Below are positions 41,971-51,350 of a stretch of 64,000 nt of DNA, piece after piece. Each line of letters starts with the position of its first letter. Position 1 is the stretch's first letter. Position numbers and translations under genes: made by a program. This stretch comes from Scytonema sp045865695. GTDB lineage: Bacteria; Cyanobacteriota; Cyanobacteriia; Cyanobacteriales; Nostocaceae. Location: NCBI RefSeq assembly GCF_045865695.1, contig NZ_BAACAP010000199.1:1-64000 (forward strand), read 5' to 3'. The notes under the pieces were generated by a model that had not been told where the DNA came from, ran no database searches, and was given only the letters and a program-made list of their open reading frames with translations.

Positions 41971-44472
41971 ATGCGCTTATCCCCCTTTATATTTACAGTT
42001 GTAGCGATCGCTGCCCCATTGGGCAGTTCGCTGAGTGTGAATGCACAAACCGCTAAAGATTTAAAAACAGAACCAAAGACAGCGGCGATTACAGCACCTA
42101 CAACAGATCCAGAGCAAGTCGTTGTTGGGGTCTTCCCAGCAGTTGTGTCTGGATCGGTAACAAAGCCAGAAGTGATAGTGCCAACTGGCATAACGTCAAA
42201 AACTGCACAAAACCTTCAACAAACTCCAAATTCTGAGAATCAACCAACTGGTACTCAGCAACAAGCCCCATCCTCTCCTAGTACAAATACACCACAGGAG
42301 ACAAACCAGCCTACTGAGGAACCAGTACAAAATAACCAAAAACTCCCCAATTTTAACGATCGGCCATCGGGTACTCAACAACAAATACCAATCCCAGAAA
42401 CTCAACAACAAACACCAACCCCAGAAACTCAACAACAAACACCAACCCCAGAAACCCAACAACAAACACCAACCCCAGAAACTCAACAACAAACACCAAT
42501 CCCAGAAACTCAACAACAAACGCCCGCCCCAGAAACTCAACAACAAACTCCGGGTAATACAAATCCACCTACATTTGAACAAACACCTCCACCAACTCAA
42601 CAACAAACACCTTCAGAACAATCTCCAGCCCCAACAGAACCGCGAGTGCTAGTATCGGAAGTGTTGATTCGCTCTGAAGCAGGACAAGCGATCGCGCCTG
42701 AGTTGGAAGACCAAATCTATAGAGCAATTCGTACCCAACCAGGAAGAACCACAACTCGTACACAATTGCAAGAAGATATTAACGCCGTCTTTGCTACGGG
42801 TTTCTTCTCCAATGTTCAAGCAGTGCCAGAAGATACCCCATTAGGTGTACGGGTAAGTTTTGTGGTACAACCCAATCCCGTCCTCACTAAAGTGCAACTG
42901 CAAGCCAATCCCGGCACAAATGTTGCCTCCGTACTACCAGCTAATACTGTAGATACGATATTTAAAGAACAATATGGTAGAATTCTTAACCTGCGCGATT
43001 TACAGGAAGGTATCAAACAACTAACCAAACGCTATCAAGACCAAGGTTATGCACTAGCAAACATTATTGGTGCGCCTCAAGTTTCTGAAAACGGAGTTGT
43101 TACCCTGCAAGTTGCAGAGGGTGTGGTAGAAGATATTCGAGTTCAGTTCCGCAATAAGGAAGGTCAAACGACAAACGATAAAGGAGAACCAATTCGCGGG
43201 CGAACACAGCCATATATTGTGACGCGAGAACTGCAGTTAAAGCCCGGAACTGTTTTCAACCGCAACACAGTTCAAAGAGACTTGCAACGGGTATTTGGGC
43301 TAGGACTATTTGAAGATGTAAATGTTTCCCTAGACCCCGGTACCGACCCCAGTAAAGTGGATGTAGTGGTGAACGTTGTTGAACGCAATAGCGGTTCTAT
43401 TGCAGCAGGTGCTGGTATCAGTTCTGCTAGTGGATTATTCGGTACTGTAAGCTATCAGCAACAAAACTTAAACGGACGAAATCAAAAACTGGGTGCTGAG
43501 GTTCAGGTAGGACAGAGAGAATTGTTATTTGACCTCCGCTTTACAGATCCTTGGATCGCTGGTGACCCTTACCGCACTTCTTACACAGCCAATATTTTCC
43601 GGCGGAGATCGATTTCATTGATCTTTGAAGGAGACGATAACGATATTGAAACTGTTAGAAACATCAATGACCCTAACGAAGACGGTGATAACCCCCGCGT
43701 TGTACGCTTTGGGGGTGGTATTAACTTCACCCGTCCTTTATCTAGAAATCCATTTGAAAGATCGGAATGGACAGCCTCAGCTGGTTTGCAATACCAGAGA
43801 GTGACCATCAAAGATGGTGATGGAAATACTATAAGACTGGGACGCCTTGAAAATACCAATGAATTCGTTGACCTGAGCGAATCTGGAAAAGGGAAAGACG
43901 ATTTACTTTTGTTGCAATTAGGAGTCGCACGCGACTTGAGAAATAATCCCTTACAACCCACAAGTGGTTCTTTCCTACGCTTTGGTGTTGACCAATCTGT
44001 ACCCATAGGATTGGGAAATATTTTCCTGACAAGATTGCGCGGTAGCTATAGTAAATACGTACCCGTAGAGTTTACGAACTTTACGAAAGGTCCCGAAACT
44101 CTTGCTTTTAACGTTCAAGCAGGAACAATACTAGGCGATCTACCGCCTTATGAAGCCTTTTCTCTTGGTGGTAGTAACTCTGTACGTGGTTATGAAGAAG
44201 GAGGTTTGGGTAGCGGACGCAGTTTCATCCAAGCATCAGCTGAATATCGCTTCCCCGTGTTCTCTGTGGTAAGTGGAGCTTTATTTTTTGATTTTGGTAG
44301 CGATTTGGGAACTAGTACTAGATCGGCAGAGTTGTTAAACAAAGATGGTAGCGGTATCGGCTATGGTATCGGGGTGCGAGTGCAATCTCCTTTGGGACCC
44401 ATTCGTATTGACTATGGTGTTAACAGTGATGGAGATAGCCGGATCAACTTTGGTATTGGGGAAAGATTTTAA
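41971..44472 (+). CDS. bamA: BamA/Omp85 outer-membrane assembly protein
   Basis: Core of the machinery that inserts beta-barrel proteins into the outer membrane. Parts: signal peptide (MRLSPFIFTVVAIAAPLGSS to VNAQ), a low-complexity Pro/Gln/Thr region with six exact 9-residue repeats PETQQQTPx (about 142-195), three POTRA domains (about 222-490; RVLVSEVLIRSEAG, VLTKVQLQANPG, GVVEDIRVQFRN starts), and a 16-strand barrel with the L6 motif SVRGYEEGGLGSGRSF and a C-terminal aromatic residue (GERF). Start: ATG 41971 gives a clean signal peptide and has AGAGGA upstream; a GTG at 41944 is also in frame without an RBS. Heads the envelope cluster lpxC-fabZ-lpxA-lpxB, a common cyanobacterial arrangement. 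Confidence 0.93.
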   Translation: MRLSPFIFTVVAIAAPLGSSLSVNAQTAKDLKTEPKTAAITAPTTDPEQVVVGVFPAVVSGSVTKPEVIVPTGITSKTAQNLQQTPNSENQPTGTQQQAPSSPSTNTPQETNQPTEEPVQNNQKLPNFNDRPSGTQQQIPIPETQQQTPTPETQQQTPTPETQQQTPTPETQQQTPIPETQQQTPAPETQQQTPGNTNPPTFEQTPPPTQQQTPSEQSPAPTEPRVLVSEVLIRSEAGQAIAPELEDQIYRAIRTQPGRTTTRTQLQEDINAVFATGFFSNVQAVPEDTPLGVRVSFVVQPNPVLTKVQLQANPGTNVASVLPANTVDTIFKEQYGRILNLRDLQEGIKQLTKRYQDQGYALANIIGAPQVSENGVVTLQVAEGVVEDIRVQFRNKEGQTTNDKGEPIRGRTQPYIVTRELQLKPGTVFNRNTVQRDLQRVFGLGLFEDVNVSLDPGTDPSKVDVVVNVVERNSGSIAAGAGISSASGLFGTVSYQQQNLNGRNQKLGAEVQVGQRELLFDLRFTDPWIAGDPYRTSYTANIFRRRSISLIFEGDDNDIETVRNINDPNEDGDNPRVVRFGGGINFTRPLSRNPFERSEWTASAGLQYQRVTIKDGDGNTIRLGRLENTNEFVDLSESGKGKDDLLLLQLGVARDLRNNPLQPTSGSFLRFGVDQSVPIGLGNIFLTRLRGSYSKYVPVEFTNFTKGPETLAFNVQAGTILGDLPPYEAFSLGGSNSVRGYEEGGLGSGRSFIQASAEYRFPVFSVVSGALFFDFGSDLGTSTRSAELLNKDGSGIGYGIGVRVQSPLGPIRIDYGVNSDGDSRINFGIGERF
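42394..42555. repeat. 27-bp coding minisatellite in bamA
   Basis: Six 27-base units beginning at 42394, 42421, 42448, 42475, 42502 and 42529, each encoding PETQQQTP plus T, I, A or G. Units differ by only a few bases, so the array expanded recently and may vary in copy number between strains. Confidence 0.9.
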
Positions 44473-44573
44473 AGCGTCATTGGTCATTTGTACGAGTGTC
44501 CTTTGTTGTTTGTCATTTGTACGAGTGTCGTTTGTGAAAGATGAATAACCAATGACTAATGACAAATGACAAA

Positions 44574-45479
44574 ATGCAACATACTTTAGCAGGCGAAATT
44601 AACCAAACCGGAATAGGGCTGCACAGCGGTATCTCAACCCATGTTCGCATCCGACCATCCGAAGCAGGTAGCGGACGCTACTTTGTGAGAGTAGATTTGC
44701 CGGATACTCCGATAATTCCAGCACAAGTCGCTGTAGTGAATCAAACTGTGCTCTCGACGCAATTAGGTAAGGGTGAAGCTCATGTACGTACAGTAGAACA
44801 TTTGCTAGCATCTCTTGCTACTATGGGAGTAGATAATGCCAGAATTGAAATTGACGGTTCGGAGGTGCCACTTTTGGATGGTTCGGCAAAGGAGTGGGCA
44901 ACTGCGATCGCATCTGTTGGCTTAATGTCACAACCTTCAGGTGAGGACAAAGTTCTTCCCGTTTTGGAGGAACCAATTTGGGTTCGTCAGGGCGATGCTT
45001 TTGTTTGCGCCTTACCATCTGTAGAAACACGGTTTAGTTACGGTATTGATTTTGACGTAAAAGCAATTGGGAATCAATGGTACAGTTGGTCGCTAGGGAG
45101 CGATCGCTTCGCTACTGCGCCCGGTGCAGAGCGCACAAATTCTGCCGAAAGTTTTTTAACCGAAATTGCCCCAGCTCGAACTTTTGGGTTGCTACATCAA
45201 ATCGAACAGTTACAACAATCGGGTTTAATAAAAGGTGGAAGCTTAGATAATGCTCTCGTTTGCGGAGCCGAAGGTTGGGTAAATCCGCCATTAAGATTTG
45301 CAAATGAGCCAGTACGTCATAAAATCTTGGATTTAGTAGGAGATTTGAGTTTGCTAGGAACCTTCCCTTGTGCTCATGTCTTAGCGTACAAAGCCAGCCA
45401 TAATTTACATATTCAACTGGCACAGAGAATTTTGGAGCTGGGGTTAGTAGTTAGTAGTTTCACAACCAATAACCACTAA
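44574..45479 (+). CDS. lpxC: UDP-3-O-acyl-N-acetylglucosamine deacetylase LpxC
   Basis: Zinc deacetylase, the committed step of lipid A synthesis; cytoplasmic. 301 residues. HTLAGEINQTGIGLHSG opens the protein; metal ligand His in VRTVEHLLASLATMGVDNA (about 73-91), the DGSEVPLLDGSA loop, and PARTFGLLHQIEQLQQSGLIKGGSLDNALV with the second zinc site NEPVRHKILDLVGDL. ATG 44574 (MQHTL) is used; the ATG at 44559 falls in a TGACAAA-type repeat. The C-terminal FTTNNH and stop come from CACTAAC repeat units. fabZ follows after 92 bp. Confidence 0.95.
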   Translation: MQHTLAGEINQTGIGLHSGISTHVRIRPSEAGSGRYFVRVDLPDTPIIPAQVAVVNQTVLSTQLGKGEAHVRTVEHLLASLATMGVDNARIEIDGSEVPLLDGSAKEWATAIASVGLMSQPSGEDKVLPVLEEPIWVRQGDAFVCALPSVETRFSYGIDFDVKAIGNQWYSWSLGSDRFATAPGAERTNSAESFLTEIAPARTFGLLHQIEQLQQSGLIKGGSLDNALVCGAEGWVNPPLRFANEPVRHKILDLVGDLSLLGTFPCAHVLAYKASHNLHIQLAQRILELGLVVSSFTTNNH

Positions 45480-45571
45480 CCACTAACCATTAGCAATCCA
45501 AAATCTTTTAAGGGAGGGTCAGATCTAGCACCTACTAACATAACCAAAATATAAAATCAACAGCAGGAGCA

Positions 45572-46102
45572 ATGACAACCGTCACCCAACAAGCCAATAC
45601 CATTGATGTTTCCACACCAGCATCTAATAACCAAGCGGATGATTCCACTGCAAATAAAACTGACTCCAAAGTCATTTTTACAGTAGAAGACATCCATAAA
45701 CTTCTACCCCACAGATATCCGTTTGCCCTTGTCGATCGAATTATCGACTATCTTCCAGGAAAAAGAGCTATAGGGATAAAAAACGTCACGTTTAACGAAC
45801 CCCAGTTTCAAGGGCATTTCCCAGGACAGCCCATTATGCCAGGAGTGCTTATCGTAGAAGCCATGGCACAAGTGGGTGGTGTTGTTCTCACTCAGCTTCC
45901 AGAAATGGAAGGTGGGCTTTTTTTATTTGCTGGCATAGATAAAGTACGCTTCCGCCGCCAAGTTGTACCGGGAGACCAACTCGTCATGACAGTGGAACTG
46001 TTGTGGGTAAAACAGCGTCGTTTCGGTAAGATGCAAGCGCGTGCTGAAGTTGACGGTCAGCTTGCTGCTGAAGGCGAACTTATGTTTTCCCTATCGAGCT
46101 AA
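45572..46102 (+). CDS. fabZ: (3R)-hydroxyacyl-ACP dehydratase FabZ
   Basis: Dehydrates beta-hydroxyacyl-ACP in fatty-acid elongation and shares its substrate pool with LpxA. 176 residues, hot-dog fold. A ~35-residue polar N-terminal extension precedes the domain IHKLLPHRYPFALVDRIIDY; catalytic His in LPHRYPF (about residue 48) and Glu in GQPIMPGVLIVEAMAQVGG (about 86-104). ATG 45572 with CAGGAG upstream. Sits between lpxC and lpxA as in most bacteria with lipid A. Confidence 0.96.
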   Translation: MTTVTQQANTIDVSTPASNNQADDSTANKTDSKVIFTVEDIHKLLPHRYPFALVDRIIDYLPGKRAIGIKNVTFNEPQFQGHFPGQPIMPGVLIVEAMAQVGGVVLTQLPEMEGGLFLFAGIDKVRFRRQVVPGDQLVMTVELLWVKQRRFGKMQARAEVDGQLAAEGELMFSLSS

Positions 46103-46333
46103 AAGCTTGTTTTTGTGGGAAGGTACGACCGTGACGTGCCTTTCTTCAATCCAGATTAAGGATATCGATAAAACAAATAAGCTACAACAGCATCCTACTC
46201 AACTTTTGACGCCCTCACACTCTCCTCTAGCTAATCTCACACCTTAGCTACCACTCGAACTACCTAATCTTACGTGCAGACGCGCTAATGCGTGTCTGGA
46301 CACAGCACTCAAGACTTTTTCTGGAGAGCACCC

Positions 46334-47146
46334 TTGAAAACGCTAATTCATCCTACTGCTGTCATTCATCCTAATTCAGAACTGCATCCCACGGTGCAAG
46401 TCGGTGCGTATGCTGTGATTGGAGGGCATGTCAAAGTTGGTCCCGAAACTGTAATCGGCGCTCATGCCGTATTAGAAGGACCATTAGAAATTGGGGCGCG
46501 AAATCAAATTTTTCCGGGTGCCGTTATTGGCATGGAACCTCAAGATTTAAAATATGCCGGCGAATACAGCTGGGTCAAAATAGGAAATGATAACTCAATA
46601 AGAGAATACGTCACAATTAACAAAGCAACTGGTGCGGGCGAAGAAACTCGCATTGGTAACGGTAACCTGCTCATGGCTTATGTCCATGTCGGTCATAACT
46701 GTGTTATTGAAGATTCTGTAATAATTGCCAACTCCGTTGCCTTAGCAGGACACGTTCATATAGAGTCACGTGCGAGACTCAGTGGAGTGTTAGGAGTTCA
46801 TCAATTTGTGCATATTGGAAGTCTAGCAATGGTTGGAGGTATGGCACGTATTGATAGAGATGTACCTCCATATATGTTAGTGGAGGGAAATCCAGCGCGG
46901 ATACGCACTCTCAACCTTGTAGGGCTGAAACGCTCTGGAATGGATCTCAATGAATTCCAAATCCTTAAGAAAGCATTTCGCATTCTCTACCGTTCGGAGT
47001 TGACATTTAAAGAAGCCATAGAACAGCTTGAAGAACTTGGAGAAACCCCACAGCTACAACATTTGCGCCGCTTCCTCCTCCTTTCTCAAATGCCAGGAAG
47101 ACGTGGCTTAGTTCCAGGTAAGGGGAAAGCAGATGTTGGCGATTAG
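46334..47146 (+). CDS. lpxA: UDP-N-acetylglucosamine acyltransferase LpxA
   Basis: First enzyme of lipid A synthesis; adds a 3-hydroxyacyl chain from ACP to UDP-GlcNAc. 270 residues with a left-handed beta helix of hexapeptide repeats (IHPTAVIHPNSELHPTVQVG, AVIGGHVKVGPETVIGAH, NLLMAYVHVGHNCVIEDSVI with the catalytic His, ARLSGVLGVHQFVHIG) and a helical C-terminus (MDLNEFQILKKAFRILYRSE). Start: TTG 46334 (MKTLIHPT), because GGAG lies 7 bp upstream and the protein then begins as in relatives; the ORF itself is open from GTG 46292. Confidence 0.94.
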   Translation: MKTLIHPTAVIHPNSELHPTVQVGAYAVIGGHVKVGPETVIGAHAVLEGPLEIGARNQIFPGAVIGMEPQDLKYAGEYSWVKIGNDNSIREYVTINKATGAGEETRIGNGNLLMAYVHVGHNCVIEDSVIIANSVALAGHVHIESRARLSGVLGVHQFVHIGSLAMVGGMARIDRDVPPYMLVEGNPARIRTLNLVGLKRSGMDLNEFQILKKAFRILYRSELTFKEAIEQLEELGETPQLQHLRRFLLLSQMPGRRGLVPGKGKADVGD

Positions 47147-47147
47147 G

Positions 47148-47417
47148 GACTAGGGATTGGGGATAGGCGATTAGGGATTGAGGATTGGGGATTGGGCGAA
47201 GGGAAATCTGTAACTCAGTAAGAGTTAATCATAACTAAATAATCTCTAATACATTACAGTGAAAATTCTTTCCTTAATTCCCAGTCCCCAATCCCCATCG
47301 CCCCTTATCCCCAGAGGGAACCCCGAGTTCCCCAATCCCCAGCCCCATTGCCCCTCAACAAGGAGGGGGCCCCGAGTTCCCCAATCCCCAGCCCCCCAAT
47401 CCCCAATCCCCAATCCC
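47148..47417. repeat. STRR/G-rich repeat block between lpxA and lpxB
   Basis: GGGGATT and GGGATTA heptamers (47148-47200), then CCCCAAT arrays with units CCCCTTATCCCCAGAGGGAA and CCCCTCAACAAGGAGGGGGC, each ending CCCCGAGTTCCCCAAT, the same unit as the 44-bp repeat before sqdB. Ends 3 bp before the lpxB ATG, so the RBS is unclear. Confidence 0.8.
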
Positions 47418-47419
47418 AT

Positions 47420-48583
47420 ATGCGTATATTTATCAGTACTGGCGAAGTATCTGGCGACCTACAAGGGTCGCTACTGATCTCAGCAATTCAACAACAAGCT
47501 ACAGCCACAGGGTTGTCACTGGAAATAGTGGCACTGGGTGGTGAAAAAATGGCATCTGCAGGAGCGACTTTACTGGGAAATACCACCCACATTGGTTCCT
47601 TTGGTCTTGTAGAATCGTTGCGCTTTGTTCTTCCAACACTTCAAATTCAACGGCGGGCAATTGCTTACCTCAAGCAACATCCACCCGATTTAGTGGTGCT
47701 TATCGATTATATGGGACCCAATTTGGGCATTGGTGGCTACATTCGCCGTCATTTGCCACACGTCCCTATCGTTTATTACATTGCACCACAAGTTTGGGTA
47801 GCTTCAATTACACCTCGCGATACGGAAAGAATTATTGGTGTCAGTGACAAGGTGCTGGCAATTTTTCCACAGGAAGCGCTTTACTTCCAAGACAAAGGAG
47901 CAAATGTAACTTGGGTAGGTCATCCTCTCATAGATAGAATTAAAAATTTTCCTAGTCGTGAAGTAGCGCGAACTGAGTTAGGAGTTGGAGACGACAGTAT
48001 GAATGTTGCTCTTATTCCTGCTTCTCGCTACCAAGAATTGAAATATCTCTTACCAGTGATGTTTCAAGCAGCACAGAAGATTCAATCCAAATTGCCACAA
48101 GTTCATTTTTGGATTCCCTTGTCTTTGGAAAGATACCGTAAACCTATTGAAAAAGCGGTACAACAGTATGGATTGCAAGCAACTGTGGTATCTGGTAAAC
48201 AACAACAAGTACTCGCAGCAGCTGACTTGGCGATTACTAAGTGCGGTACTGTCAACTTGGAACTGGCTTTATTAAACATACCGCAAGTTGTGATATACCG
48301 TCTCAATTCGTTTACTTACTGGGTAGCTCGAAACATCTTCAAAATTTCTTTTCCCTTTGCCTCACCTGTAAACTTGGTAGTTATGCGGTCAATTGTGCCT
48401 GAGTTTATTCAAGAAACCGCAACTCCAGAAAATTTGACGGAAGCTGCCTTGGAATTGTTGCTCAATCCAGAACGCCAGCAGCAAATGCAAGCCGATTATC
48501 AGGTTATGCAGCAATCTTTAGGTGAAGTTGGCGTTTGCGATCGCGCCGCTAAAGAAATTCTACATATGTTACAAAATTTTTAA
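47420..48583 (+). CDS. lpxB: Lipid-A-disaccharide synthase LpxB
   Basis: GT19 glycosyltransferase that joins UDP-diacylglucosamine and lipid X to lipid A disaccharide at the inner membrane. 387 residues. MRIFISTGEVSGDLQGSLL start, GSFGLVESLRFVL (about 56-68), VLIDYMGPNLGIGGYIRR (about 92-109) and YIAPQVWVASITPRDTERI (about 118-136) are family motifs; donor-site KCGTVNLELALLNIPQVVIYR (about 274-294). ATG 47420 is used because the frame before it is pure repeat. No conventional RBS is seen, since the CCCCAAT array runs up to the start. Confidence 0.95.
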   Translation: MRIFISTGEVSGDLQGSLLISAIQQQATATGLSLEIVALGGEKMASAGATLLGNTTHIGSFGLVESLRFVLPTLQIQRRAIAYLKQHPPDLVVLIDYMGPNLGIGGYIRRHLPHVPIVYYIAPQVWVASITPRDTERIIGVSDKVLAIFPQEALYFQDKGANVTWVGHPLIDRIKNFPSREVARTELGVGDDSMNVALIPASRYQELKYLLPVMFQAAQKIQSKLPQVHFWIPLSLERYRKPIEKAVQQYGLQATVVSGKQQQVLAAADLAITKCGTVNLELALLNIPQVVIYRLNSFTYWVARNIFKISFPFASPVNLVVMRSIVPEFIQETATPENLTEAALELLLNPERQQQMQADYQVMQQSLGEVGVCDRAAKEILHMLQNF

Positions 48584-49191
48584 AATTAAATTTTAAGCTT
48601 TGCGGTAAACTAGACTGAGGTGTATTTCGTGTGGAGTAAATATCTATTTGACTTTCACACAGCGATCTTATACAAATCATGAAAATCTTAATGAACCGCA
48701 AAGGTTCTGAGAGCGCTAAGAGAAGCAAGAGAGGATTTAAAAAATAAAACTGAATTATTATATTAGAGCTTACTTAATGTAATATAGGGTTCCTATTTGA
48801 TTTTTGAAATACACCTTAGGTGGGGCATTACCCACTAGATAAAGCTTTTGATAGGCAATGCCCACCCAACAATGCTTAGATTTTTCATAAATCAGATAGG
48901 ATCGCTATATTGTTCTGAATTATTTTAGACAGCGTAGATTCACCTACTATCCTACTCTCTTTCCGCTCTAAAATTACCGGACTTTGTAGGTAGGGCTATG
49001 CCACACATTCACTATATGTTTAGGTTATCTTCTGGCGGGAAAGGAGTAAAAAGAGTATATTTACGTCTGTTCTAAATATTTCAAAACTGGTATATTTGTA
49101 TTATATTCCTAGTTATACAAGACCAAAAAAAGCGTAAAGCTGATTATTGAAATTGTATATATTATTGCTTCTGTTGTCTTAAATTAATCTA
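48584..49191. other. Intergenic with MITE-like repeats
   Basis: About 600 bases. GGTGGGGCATTACCCACTAG with AGGCAATGCCCACCC (48817-48868) is one inverted repeat copy; 48952-49049 is a 98-bp MITE. No gene found. Confidence 0.6.
48952..49049. repeat. MITE (98 bp), same family as 7782-7875
   Basis: Left end TACTCTCTTTCCGCTCTAAA, right end TTATCTTCTGGCGGGAAAGG AGTA, inverted to each other over ~14 bases; the middle has GTAGGTAGGGCTATGCC. Confidence 0.7.
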
Positions 49192-50541
49192 ATGCTTCAA
49201 AGTCTAAAAATAGCAAACATGATTCACAGTAATACGAAAGAAAGACCTATCGCTGTTGATTTATTTGCTGGCGCAGGTGGCATGACTCTTGGATTTGAGC
49301 AAGCAGGATTTGATGTGCTTGCTTCTGTTGAAATCGATCCAGTTCATTGTGCAATACATAAATTTAATTTCCCATTCTGGTCTATTCTGTGTCAAGACAT
49401 TATTAAAACTACAGGCGAAGATATTAGAAGCAATTCGTCTATAGGAAATAGAGAAATTGATGTTGTTTTCGGTGGTCCTCCATGTCAAGGATTTTCAATG
49501 ATTGGTAAACGAATGATTGACGATCCTAGAAATTCACTTGTTTTCCACTTTATTCGATTGGTTTTTGAATTACAACCAAAATATTTTGTTTTTGAGAATG
49601 TCAAAGGAATAACTGTAGGAAATCATCAAAAATTTCTTGCAGAAATTATCAGTGAATTTGAAAAAAAAGGTTACAAAATACAGAAAACTTATCAAGTATT
49701 AAATGCTGCTGAATATGGAGTACCGCAAAATCGCGAGAGATTATTTTTGTTAGGTTGTCGTTCCGATCTTGAGTTACCAATGTATCCGCAGAAAATCGTA
49801 AAGCCTGCAAAACAAAAAAAAGCTAAGATTATCAGTGAGCTTCCACCCAGTCCAACAGTTTTGGACGCTCTACAAGACTTACCAGAAGTTAATCATTATG
49901 TAGAACTAATTGAAAGAGACTGGGTATTAGCAGATTTTGGTAAACCTAGCGATTATGGTAGAAAGCTGCGTGGTCTTTTGTCTGTAGACGACGACTTTTC
50001 TTATGAGCGAAAATATGACTCTCGAATTCTAACTTCAAGTTTAAGAACAGAGCATACTTCAGTATCTATATGCAGGTTTGAAGCGACTCAACACGGTAAG
50101 ACTGAACCAATAAGTCGCTTTTATAAACTCGATCCTGAAGGACTTTGTAATACTCTCAGAGCAGGTACTCCCAGTAATAGAGGAGCTTTTACGTCTGCTC
50201 GACCAATTCACCCTTTTACTCCAAGATGTATTACTGTACGTGAAGCAGCACGTTTGCATTCGTACCCAGACTGGTTTAGATTTCACGTTACTAAATGGCA
50301 CGGATTTAGACAAATAGGAAATTCTGTTCCACCATTATTAGCCAAAGCAGTAGCTTTGGAAATAATCAAAGCTCTGAATATATCTTCAATTAAACCTAAA
50401 GTCATATATGATTTGGGAAAACAGGAGTTATTGATGTTTGATATGTCTCAAGCTGCTCAAGATTTTGGAGTAGATGCACGCATAATAGAACCAAGAGTAA
50501 GAAGAACAAATACCCAAGATAAAGAAACAATAATAATTTAG
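49192..50541 (+). CDS. C5 cytosine DNA methyltransferase (type II R-M)
   Basis: Intact HhaI/Dcm-type enzyme of 449 residues (or 440 from ATG 49219, MIHSNTKERP). Motif I AVDLFAGAGGMTLGFEQAGF, motif IV VFGGPPCQGFSMIGKR with the catalytic Cys (about residue 99), motif VI FVFENVKG, motif VIII VPQNRERLFLLG, a target-recognition region of ~120 residues (about 230-350), and motif X GFRQIGNSVPPLLAKAVALE. Followed after 11 bp by an endonuclease gene, so it should protect the host DNA. AT-rich compared with the flanking lpx genes, which fits acquisition by transfer. Target sequence unknown. Confidence 0.93.
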   Translation: MLQSLKIANMIHSNTKERPIAVDLFAGAGGMTLGFEQAGFDVLASVEIDPVHCAIHKFNFPFWSILCQDIIKTTGEDIRSNSSIGNREIDVVFGGPPCQGFSMIGKRMIDDPRNSLVFHFIRLVFELQPKYFVFENVKGITVGNHQKFLAEIISEFEKKGYKIQKTYQVLNAAEYGVPQNRERLFLLGCRSDLELPMYPQKIVKPAKQKKAKIISELPPSPTVLDALQDLPEVNHYVELIERDWVLADFGKPSDYGRKLRGLLSVDDDFSYERKYDSRILTSSLRTEHTSVSICRFEATQHGKTEPISRFYKLDPEGLCNTLRAGTPSNRGAFTSARPIHPFTPRCITVREAARLHSYPDWFRFHVTKWHGFRQIGNSVPPLLAKAVALEIIKALNISSIKPKVIYDLGKQELLMFDMSQAAQDFGVDARIIEPRVRRTNTQDKETIII

Positions 50542-50552
50542 TAAGATTTTTT

Positions 50553-51350
50553 ATGGTTAAAGAAGGAAAAGAAAAAAAGTACAATACTGTTATTAATGAA
50601 ATTTTTAAACAAAAGTATAAATTAGGAGTAACAGAATTCGAGTTTACCCGTGCTGAGTTAGAAGCAATTGGTGATAGATTAGGATTAGAGCCAAAGAATT
50701 TGGGTGATGTTATTTATTCTTTTAGATTTAGGAAACCATTGCCTAAAGACATAACAGATACAGAGCCTCAAGGTTTACAGTGGATCGTAGAGTTAGCAGG
50801 ACGTGCAATTTACAGGTTTCGTCTTGAACGTATTAACAGAATTGTTCCATCTAATAACTTGTTACAAATTAAAATTCCAGACTCAACTCCAGAAATTATT
50901 GCAAGGTATTCGTCAGGGGATGAACAGGCTCTATTAACCAAAATACGTTACAATAGGTTGATAGACATATTTTTAGGAATTACTGCGTATTCATTACAAA
51001 ATCATTTAAGAACTACTGTTGAAGGAGTTGGTCAAATTGAAATTGATGAACTTTATGTTGGTTTAAATCGTAATGGTTCTCAGTTTATTATACCTATTCA
51101 AGCCAAGAGTGGTAATGACCAGATAAGTATTGTTCAAACCAAACAAGACATAGCATATTGCACGGCAAAATATCCGGAGTTGGTTTGTCGGACTATATCA
51201 GCTCAATTTATGAATAACAATTTAATTGCACTGTTTGAATTGACATTAAATGAAGGGGAAGTAAAGGTAGTACAAGAAAAACATTACAAATTAGTCCTTG
51301 CAAACGAAGTTTCTCAAGCAGATTTAGAACAATATAAAAATTTTGAATAA
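50553..51350 (+). CDS. Type II restriction endonuclease (PD-(D/E)xK)
   Basis: Protein of 265 residues paired with the preceding methyltransferase. The N-terminal half is helical and basic (FEFTRAELEAIGDRLGLEPK), a likely DNA-recognition part. The nuclease core is GQIEIDELYVGLNRNGSQFI, followed by PIQAKSGNDQIS: acidic residues E/D in the first strand and the xxQAK motif in the next (about residues 165-190), the order expected for PD-(D/E)xK with Gln in place of the second acidic residue. ATG 50553. The family is commonly annotated as endonuclease next to C5 methyltransferases. Cut site unknown. Confidence 0.8.
   Translation: MVKEGKEKKYNTVINEIFKQKYKLGVTEFEFTRAELEAIGDRLGLEPKNLGDVIYSFRFRKPLPKDITDTEPQGLQWIVELAGRAIYRFRLERINRIVPSNNLLQIKIPDSTPEIIARYSSGDEQALLTKIRYNRLIDIFLGITAYSLQNHLRTTVEGVGQIEIDELYVGLNRNGSQFIIPIQAKSGNDQISIVQTKQDIAYCTAKYPELVCRTISAQFMNNNLIALFELTLNEGEVKVVQEKHYKLVLANEVSQADLEQYKNFE

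Noticed and set aside
42196..42606. 136-codon reverse ORF in bamA
   Set aside because: Antisense reading of the 27-bp repeat; a Leu/Trp-rich artefact of the Pro/Gln codons.
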